Below are positions 59,130 through 64,000 of a stretch of 64,000 nucleotides of DNA, in pieces. Source of the stretch: Streptomyces caeruleatus (lineage in GTDB: Bacteria; Actinomycetota; Actinomycetes; Streptomycetales; Streptomycetaceae); the NCBI RefSeq assembly GCF_001514235.1, contig NZ_KQ948932.1, positions 81,187 to 145,186 on the forward strand, written 5' to 3'. The notes below the pieces were generated by a model, which was given only the letters and a program-made list of their open reading frames with translations, was not told the origin of the DNA and searched no databases. Made by a program: the position numbers and the translations under genes. Every line of letters begins with the position of its first letter. The first letter of the stretch is position 1.

Positions 59130-59865
59130 TCCCCCCGAGCACCCCCCGCGGCACCAGCTTCGCCGCCCCCATCAGCACCTTGTACCGGGGGTCGGGAACG
59201 GACAGCGACCTCCCCCGGGCCAGGTCCTCCAGTGCCGTGGCCGCCACCTTGTCCGCGTCCAGCCACATCCACCCCGGGATGTTGTCCGTGCCCATCCCGG
59301 CCCGCTCATGGAACTCGGTCCGCACGAACCCCGGGCACAGCGCCATCAGCCGCACCCCGCTCCCGGCCAGGTCCCGCGCCGCCCCCTGGGTGAACTGCAC
59401 GACCCACGCCTTGGAGGCGCCGTACGTCCCGCGCGGCACGAAGGCCGCGACCGACGCGACGTTGACGACACCCCCGCGCCCCCGCTCCCGCATCGCCTCG
59501 GCGGCCGCCGAGGTCAGCCGCAGTACGGCCTCGCAGTGCACCTTGAGCATCTTCAGCTCGTCGGCCATCGAGACGTCGAGGTAGCGGCCCTTGTTACCGA
59601 AGCCGGCGTTGTTGATCAGCAGGTCGACCGGGTTCCTGCGGTCGCCGAGGCGGGCGGCGACCGTCTCGATGCCGGAGTCCTCGGCGAGGTCGGCCGCCAG
59701 CACCTCCGCCTCGATGCCGTGCCGGTCGTGCAGTTCGGTCGCCTGCTCGCGCAGCCGCTTGACGTCCCGGGCCACCAGGACGAGGTCGTGCCCGCCCGCC
59801 GCGAGCCGCCGCGCGAACGCGGCGCCGATGCCCGCGGTCGATCCCGTAATCAATGCCGTTGTCAT
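59092..59865 (-). CDS. short-chain dehydrogenase/reductase
   Basis: 257 residues from ATG. The Rossmann motif is TALITGSTAGIGAAFARRLA, the NNAG motif is LLINNAGFGNKG, and the catalytic YxxxK is VPRGTYGASKAWVVQF with Ser in VVNVASVAAF. Coenzyme preference looks NADP-type (ARDVKR after strand 2). Substrate unknown. TAATCT (59872-59877, minus strand) ends six bases before the ATG, and there is no ribosome site, so the mRNA may be leaderless. The 3' end overlaps the ATPase gene tail to tail. Confidence 0.9.
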   Translation of the reverse strand: MTTALITGSTAGIGAAFARRLAAGGHDLVLVARDVKRLREQATELHDRHGIEAEVLAADLAEDSGIETVAARLGDRRNPVDLLINNAGFGNKGRYLDVSMADELKMLKVHCEAVLRLTSAAAEAMRERGRGGVVNVASVAAFVPRGTYGASKAWVVQFTQGAARDLAGSGVRLMALCPGFVRTEFHERAGMGTDNIPGWMWLDADKVAATALEDLARGRSLSVPDPRYKVLMGAAKLVPRGVLGGISSRTGRKYGPQ

Positions 59866-59974
59866 GACGCAAGATTAGTGACCCGGACCGCATGGATCCG
59901 TTTGCTGCACAGGCCCTCCCGATCAGTGAAGCCCTGGCGAAGACGCGTGCGAGGAGCGTCCCGGTGAGCGTCTG

Positions 59975-60643
59975 TCAGGCCCCGTGCTGCGCCACGTACT
60001 TCCGCGCCTGCTCCAGCAACTCCGGATGCAGCGCCTCCCCGGCAGCCAGCAGCCGCGGCAGCAGCTTCCGCTCGGTCATGACCGCCCGGAACTGGAGGGC
60101 CACCGTCACCTCGTGAGCCGGGCGGTGGATGATCTCCAGCGCGTCACCCGCCCGGATCTCGCCCGGCTCGATCACCCGCAGGTACGCGCCCGGCGCCCCC
60201 TTCGCCGTGAACCGCTTCACCCACTGCTTCTCACCTATATGGCCCTGGAAGGTGAGACAGGGAATCCGGCTGCTCGTGACCTCCAGCACCACCCCGGACC
60301 CGATCCGCCAGCGCTCGCCGATCAGCGCGCCGGACACGTCGAGGCCGGACGTGGTGAGGTTCTCGCCGAAGCCGCCGTTCGCCAGCGGCCGCCCCAGCTC
60401 GCGCTCCCACTCGTCGAGGTCCTCGCGCGCCACCGCGTAAACGGCCTGGTCGTCGCCGCCGTGGTGCTCCCTCTTGCACACCGCGTCCCCGGCCAGTGCG
60501 CTGCCCCCGATGCCCTTGGGCCCGGGCGCCGCGACCCGCACCGGCCCGGCCACCGGCCGCTTGTCGATGCCGGTCACGGTGTCGGGGTCATCCGCGTCCG
60601 GCACCGGCTTCGCGTGGCCCACGTTCACAGACAGAAGCTTCAT
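59975..60643 (-). CDS. MOSC domain protein (YiiM-like)
   Basis: 222 residues from ATG 60643 (MKLLSVNVGHAKPV). GIGGSALAGDAVCKREHHGG, FGENLTTSGLDVSGALIGER, and the Cys motif VTSSRIPCLTFQGHIGEKQW match MOSC proteins of the YiiM type, which with molybdenum cofactor reduce N-hydroxylated compounds. The C-terminal helical part is HEVTVALQFRAVMTERKLLP. It is divergent from a LysR regulator, so control by that regulator is plausible. Confidence 0.9.
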   Translation of the reverse strand: MKLLSVNVGHAKPVPDADDPDTVTGIDKRPVAGPVRVAAPGPKGIGGSALAGDAVCKREHHGGDDQAVYAVAREDLDEWERELGRPLANGGFGENLTTSGLDVSGALIGERWRIGSGVVLEVTSSRIPCLTFQGHIGEKQWVKRFTAKGAPGAYLRVIEPGEIRAGDALEIIHRPAHEVTVALQFRAVMTERKLLPRLLAAGEALHPELLEQARKYVAQHGA

Positions 60644-60711
60644 GAGGGCACGGTAGGCGAGCGGTGGCCAAAGTGCCGACGCATTATTCGGCGATCTCCC
60701 CAAGGCTCGCT

Positions 60712-60717
60712 TATGAT
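60712..60717 (+). promoter_or_regulatory. -10 element of the lysR-type gene, deciding its start
   Basis: TATGAT matches the -10 consensus at five of six bases and ends seven bases before GTG 60725. Transcription would begin at or just before that GTG, making the ATG at 60713 (inside the -10) unusable and the mRNA leaderless. Confidence 0.55.
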
Positions 60718-60724
60718 CGGTCCC

Positions 60725-61630
60725 GTGCTCGAAGCCCGTCATCTCCGCGTCCTGCGCGCCGTCGCCGCCACCGGTTCCTTCTCCGCGGCCGGACGCGAAC
60801 TGGGCTGCACCCAGCCCGCCGTCAGCCAGCAGATGAAGGCCCTGGAGGCGTCCGTCGGCACCCCCCTGCTCATCCGTAGCGGACGCGAGATGCGGCTGAC
60901 CCAGGCCGGAGAGGCCCTGGTGCGGCACGCCGCCGGGATCCTGGCCGGACTCACCGCCGCCGAGGAGGAGGTCGCCGCCATCGCCGGACTGCGCGCCGGC
61001 CGCGTCCGCCTCGTCTCCTTCCCCAGCGGCAGCTCCACCCTCGTCCCGACCGCCCTGGCCGCCCTGCGCGCCGTCCACCCCGGCACCCGGGTCTCCCTGG
61101 AGGAGGCCGAGCCGCCGAACTCCGTCGAGCTGCTGCGCGAGGGCGACTGCGACGTGGCCCTCGCCTTCCGCTACGAGGGTGCCGCGGGCGCCGAGGAGTG
61201 GGACGACCTGGTCGTACGCCCCCTGCTGACGGACCGTCTCGTAGGCCTCGTCCCCGAACGCCACCGCCTCGCGCGCACCGCCTCCGCGGGACCGGTCGCC
61301 ATCGGCGAGCTCGCCGCCGAGCCGTGGATCGCCGGATGCCCGCGTTGCCGGGGACAGCTGATCGAGGTGTGCGCGAGCGCCGGCTTCACGCCCCGCATCG
61401 ACTTCGCCACCGACGACTACCCGGCGGTGGTGGGCCTGGTGGGCGCCGGCCTGGGCGTGGCCGTCCTGCCCCAGCTCGCCGTCGAGTCCGTACGGCCGCG
61501 AGGGGTGCGCATGCTGACGCTGGAACCGGCTGTCCGGCGGGAGATCGTGGCGCTCACGCTGCCCGACCTGGCGCAGGTGCCGGCCGTGGCGGCGACGCTC
61601 GACCAGCTGGCGCGGGCCGCCGCCCGCTAG
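60725..61630 (+). CDS. LysR-family transcriptional regulator
   Basis: 301 residues from GTG 60725 (MLEARHLRVLRAVAATGSFS is the usual LysR beginning). The winged helix-turn-helix includes FSAAGRELGCTQPAVSQQMK with ALEASVGTPLLIRSGREMRL. The effector domain begins near GRVRLVSFPSGSSTLVP and ends VPAVAATLDQLARAAAR. A CPRCRG motif in the effector domain could bind metal or sense redox. Divergent from the MOSC gene across about 80 bases, the standard LysR-target layout. Confidence 0.92.
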   Translation: MLEARHLRVLRAVAATGSFSAAGRELGCTQPAVSQQMKALEASVGTPLLIRSGREMRLTQAGEALVRHAAGILAGLTAAEEEVAAIAGLRAGRVRLVSFPSGSSTLVPTALAALRAVHPGTRVSLEEAEPPNSVELLREGDCDVALAFRYEGAAGAEEWDDLVVRPLLTDRLVGLVPERHRLARTASAGPVAIGELAAEPWIAGCPRCRGQLIEVCASAGFTPRIDFATDDYPAVVGLVGAGLGVAVLPQLAVESVRPRGVRMLTLEPAVRREIVALTLPDLAQVPAVAATLDQLARAAAR

Positions 61631-61695
61631 CGGGGGAGCCCTCGGCGAAGAAGAAGGGCACGCGTGCGCGTGCCCGTAGGTGCAGAAACGTTCCT

Positions 61696-62028
61696 TCAGG
61701 TATGCGGGCCAGGCTCTCCGCCGGCCGTCGACGCTGCCGCCACCAGCCGGTTGCGCGCCCGCCCCATGAGCTCCTCGCGCTCGTCCTCGGTCAAGCCGCC
61801 CCAGACGCCGTACGGTTCGCGCACCGCGAGCGCGTGCGCCGCGCACTGTGCGCGGACCGGGCACCTCATGCAGACCTCCTTGGCCGAGTTCTCTCGAGCG
61901 CTCCGGGCCGCACCGCGCTCGCCCTCCGGATGAAAGAAGAGCGAGCTGTCCACCCCGCGACAAGCAGCCAGCAGCTGCCAGTCCCACAGGTCCGCGTTCG
62001 GTCCGGGAAGGCGGGAGAAATCTGCCAT
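61696..62028 (-). CDS. WhiB-like (Wbl) iron-sulfur regulator
   Basis: 110 residues from ATG with AGGGG upstream. Four cysteines that bind the 4Fe-4S cluster are at positions 23, 53, 56 and 62 (LAACRG, EVCMRCPVRAQC), followed by the GVWGG turn and a basic C-terminal helix (EDEREELMGRARNRL). The N-terminus MADFSRLPGPNADLWDWQLL resembles WblE-type proteins. Wbl proteins bind sigma region 4 of HrdB to alter promoter choice. It is divergent from bldM, sharing a 381-base regulatory gap. Confidence 0.94.
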   Translation of the reverse strand: MADFSRLPGPNADLWDWQLLAACRGVDSSLFFHPEGERGAARSARENSAKEVCMRCPVRAQCAAHALAVREPYGVWGGLTEDEREELMGRARNRLVAAASTAGGEPGPHT

Positions 62029-62409
62029 TGCGTGACCCCTTGTAGCCGTTCTGGGCGGATACGGTGTCTACGACCGTACATCTACGATCTAAGAAGATGA
62101 AAATATGACTCATTGCGAATCTAGCCCCAAACGCCAGTAAACAGGAAGAAAAAGGGCCGAATGGGGCATGGGTTGTGATGAAAGATTGAGGGTCCGCCGT
62201 GCATGTCTGCCCCGTGTCCGCCCCCTCACGTAGAGTGCCGAAGACGGCACATGCCCCCGTAACTCTTTCGAGTGACCGTCGTTGAGAGGGCGGAGGCGGT
62301 TGAAGGAACAAGGGCTCGGGCAGGCGTCCGAGACGGTCGACCGCACAGGTGACGATTTCGTACCAGCCTGGAGGCTCAAGGTGACGTGCATCAGCTGCGG
62401 AGGGCGGCC
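62029..62409. other. 381-base regulatory gap between wbl and bldM
   Basis: The left part is A/T-richer than average and must hold the wbl promoter; TCGTAGA occurs twice, 9 bases apart, on the minus strand near 62075-62095. The middle (62110-62250) shows nothing I can name. The right part carries the BldN-type promoter (62258-62285) and a leader of about 115 bases before bldM. Confidence 0.6.
62258..62285 (+). promoter_or_regulatory. BldN-dependent promoter of bldM
   Basis: CGTAAC (62258-62263), 16 bases, CGTTGA (62280-62285) equals the published consensus for the ECF sigma factor BldN, whose best known target is bldM promoter 1. Confidence 0.88.
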
Positions 62410-63021
62410 ATGACATCCGTCCTCGTCTGCGACGACTCCCCGCTTGCCCGAGAGGCGCTCCGCCGCGCGGTCGCGACCGTGCCCGGCGTCGAGCGCGTGA
62501 CGACGGCGGCCAACGGCGAGGAAGTCCTCCGCCGCTGGGGCGCCGACCGCTCGGACCTGATTCTGATGGACGTACGCATGCCCGGTCTGGGCGGCGTCGA
62601 GACCGTGCGGCGGCTGCTGTCCGCCGACCCCGGTGCGCGCATCATCATGCTCACCGTCGCCGAGGACCTGGACGGTGTGGCCCTCGCGGTCGCCGCCGGT
62701 GCCCGCGGCTATCTGCACAAGGACGCCTCGCGCGCGGAGTTGCGCGCCACGGTGACGCAGGCGCTGGCCGACCCGACCTGGCGGCTGGCCCCGCGCCGGC
62801 TGCGGTCCGCGGAGATGGGCGCCGCGCCGACGCTCACCGCGCGTGAGATCCAGGTGCTGGAAGGCATGAGTCACGGTCGCTCCAACGCGGAGATCGGCCG
62901 TGAGCTGTTCCTCTCCGAGGACACCGTGAAGACGCATGCCCGGCGGTTGTTCAAGAAGCTGGGTGCTTCGGACCGGGCGCACGCCGTGGCTCTCGGCTTC
63001 CGGTGGGGCCTGGTTCGTTAG
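62410..63021 (+). CDS. bldM: atypical response regulator BldM
   Basis: 203 residues from ATG 62410, six bases after GGAGGG. The receiver domain has the acidic pair in VLVCDDSPLAREA, Asp54 in LILMDVRMPG and Lys in LHKDASRAEL. The LuxR-type helix-turn-helix is LTAREIQVLEGMSHGRSNAE with IGRELFLSEDTVKTHARRLF. BldM is required for aerial growth and sporulation, acting as homodimer and as heterodimer with WhiI, without canonical phosphorylation. The BldN-type promoter upstream and the neighbours wbl and sigD/shbA-like support the assignment. Confidence 0.96.
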   Translation: MTSVLVCDDSPLAREALRRAVATVPGVERVTTAANGEEVLRRWGADRSDLILMDVRMPGLGGVETVRRLLSADPGARIIMLTVAEDLDGVALAVAAGARGYLHKDASRAELRATVTQALADPTWRLAPRRLRSAEMGAAPTLTAREIQVLEGMSHGRSNAEIGRELFLSEDTVKTHARRLFKKLGASDRAHAVALGFRWGLVR

Positions 63022-63043
63022 TCGCCTCACCGAGGCTGCCGTG

Positions 63044-63142
63044 TTGTGGCGTACGGCGGCTGCGGGTGCGTCGTGGCTGGTCGCGCCCACGTGGCGGTAG
63101 CCGCCGATCGATGCAGCCCCGCGCCCCTGAAGGGGCGCGGGA
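63044..63142 (+). repeat. dispersed intergenic repeat, long form, copy E
   Basis: GGCTGCGGGTGCGTCGTGGC, TGGTCGCGCCCACGTGGCGG, TAGCCGCCGATCGATGCAGC and CCCGCGCCCCTGAAGGGGCG follow copies C and D with several substitutions that keep the internal inverted repeat pairing (GTGGCGG-TAG-CCGCC). It ends in a GCGCCCCT-GAA-GGGGCGC hairpin that may terminate bldM. Confidence 0.75.
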
Positions 63143-63263
63143 GCCAGGTCGGCCAAGTAGCTCTGGTCGGTGCCCGCTGCTCGTTTCGCGGCGGATGCCG
63201 CATCCTTGAGGTGTGGAGTCTCTCGGGGACGAGTCGATCGAGCGGAAGGGGAGGGCGCAGGGG

Positions 63264-63941
63264 ATGAGTGCCGGCGCACCTGCTCATAACGCTTCGGTGC
63301 ACAACATCGGGCGCGATGCCACGGACCATACGGCCACAAGGCACCATGGACCGATGCGCGACGACGAGGCGGCCAAAGCCGCAGGGGCGATCGGTGCACT
63401 CGTCCATCGCGCGGTCGACGGAGACGAGCAGGCCACGCATGATCTGCTCGCGCATGTCCACCCCCTGGCCCTGCGCTACTGCCGCACCCGGCTGTCCCGG
63501 CTGCCGGGTGACGCCCGCCACTTCGTCGAGGACCTCGCCCAGGAGGTCTGCGTCGCCGTCCTCCTCGCGCTGCCGCGCTACAAGGACACCGGCCGCCCCT
63601 TCGAGGCGTTCGTCTTCGCCATCGCCGCGCACAAGGTGGCCGACCTCCAGCGGGCGGCGATGCGGCACCCGGGGTCCACGGCGGTTCCCTCGGACGAGAT
63701 GCCCGAGCGCCCCGACGACTCGCTGGGCCCGGAGGAGCGGGCGCTGCTGAGCAGCGACGCCGAGTGGGCCAAGAAACTGCTGGCCAACCTGCCCGAGAAC
63801 CAGCGGGAGCTGCTGCTGCTGCGGATCGCGGTGGGCTTGACCGCGGAGGAGACCGGCCAGATGTTGGGAATGTCACCCGGCGCGGTCCGGGTGGCCCAGC
63901 ACCGGGCGCTGAGCAGACTGCGGGCGCTGGCCGAGCAGTAG
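63264..63941 (+). CDS. shbA: SigD/ShbA-like ECF sigma factor
   Basis: 225 residues from ATG 63264, behind a GGGGAGGG stretch; GTG 63213 and ATG 63354 are alternatives. Region 2 is LLAHVHPLALRYCRTRLSRL, then HFVEDLAQEVCVAVLLALPR and FEAFVFAIAAHKVADLQR. Region 4 is LANLPENQRELLLLRIAVGL, then TAEETGQMLGMSPGAVRVAQ. It matches mycobacterial SigD and the streptomycete ShbA, which drives expression of the principal sigma gene hrdB. The place after bldM is that of the S. coelicolor orthologue as I remember it. The gene symbol is therefore likely, not proven. Confidence 0.82.
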   Translation: MSAGAPAHNASVHNIGRDATDHTATRHHGPMRDDEAAKAAGAIGALVHRAVDGDEQATHDLLAHVHPLALRYCRTRLSRLPGDARHFVEDLAQEVCVAVLLALPRYKDTGRPFEAFVFAIAAHKVADLQRAAMRHPGSTAVPSDEMPERPDDSLGPEERALLSSDAEWAKKLLANLPENQRELLLLRIAVGLTAEETGQMLGMSPGAVRVAQHRALSRLRALAEQ

Positions 63942-64000
63942 GCGGCGCTCCTGAACGGGCGTCGCGCCGATTCCGTACGAACATACGAAGCCCGGAGCGG

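Noticed and set aside
59975..62416. A single 813-codon minus-strand protein joining the MOSC gene to sequence opposite the LysR and wbl region
   Set aside because: Only the last 222 codons are MOSC-like with a good ATG at 60643; the rest is antisense of the LysR gene and gap.
1..64000. tRNA or rRNA genes
   Set aside because: Scanning by eye found no TTCGA(A/G)TC-type T-loop with matching acceptor stems and no rRNA segments; a tool-based tRNA search would settle this.

Overview
The window reads as chromosomal core DNA of a Streptomyces. The base composition is very GC-rich throughout, GTG starts are common, and coupled overlaps (GTGA, ATGA) are frequent. Gene order and families are those of the streptomycete rpoA to groEL1 to bldM segment: rpoA-rplQ-truA, rplM-rpsI-glmM, coaA, glmS, nnr-acpS-alr-tsaE-tsaB-rimI-tsaD, groES-groEL1, a wbl gene, bldM and a SigD/ShbA-like ECF sigma gene. 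I see no rRNA, tRNA, CRISPR array, insertion sequence or prophage.

Layout. 1-9.5 kb: ribosomal protein and cell-wall precursor genes, interrupted by a pair of gene remnants (2.4-4.1 kb) and two membrane protein genes. 9.6-15.6 kb: coaA with a DUF389 gene, a DrrAB-like ABC exporter and glmS. 15.6-18.8 kb: a WhiJ-type regulatory cluster (XRE/DUF5753 regulator, DUF397 protein, RsbW-like ATPase) with an attached MOSC gene and a TTA-containing nuclease-like gene. 18.9-29.4 kb: NAD(P)HX repair, ACP synthase, an L,D-transpeptidase, alanine racemase and the tRNA t6A genes, plus a small ORF behind an iron-box-like site and a cysteine-less L,D-transpeptidase-like protein. 29.5-41.3 kb: a secreted LamG protein, a 2,296-residue RHS polymorphic toxin with Hint and EndoU-like C-terminal parts, and a likely immunity gene. 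41.4-46.4 kb: a xylan/beta-glucoside group (GH3, LacI regulator, GH10-CBM2 xylanase) with LacI-type operators. 46.5-52.4 kb: a short LCP protein, an ECF42 sigma factor with its DGPF partner, a methyltransferase and two coupled lipoprotein deacetylases. 52.5-54.8 kb: groES-groEL1 behind two CIRCE elements. 54.8-61.6 kb: a cyclase-like protein, a large STAND/NACHT-type ATPase, an SDR, a second MOSC protein and a LysR regulator. 61.7-63.9 kb: wbl, bldM and sigD/shbA-like genes.

The most interesting accessory parts are the RHS toxin locus, the NACHT-type ATPase, the XRE operator lying exactly between promoter hexamers, and the iron-box small ORF. Several genes look damaged: the 2.4-4.1 kb pair is fused by deletion, and the beta-helix protein (20.5 kb) and LCP protein (46.5 kb) are shorter than expected. 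A dispersed intergenic repeat occurs at least five times in a short and a long form. Protein family calls come from reading motifs; no database search was run.
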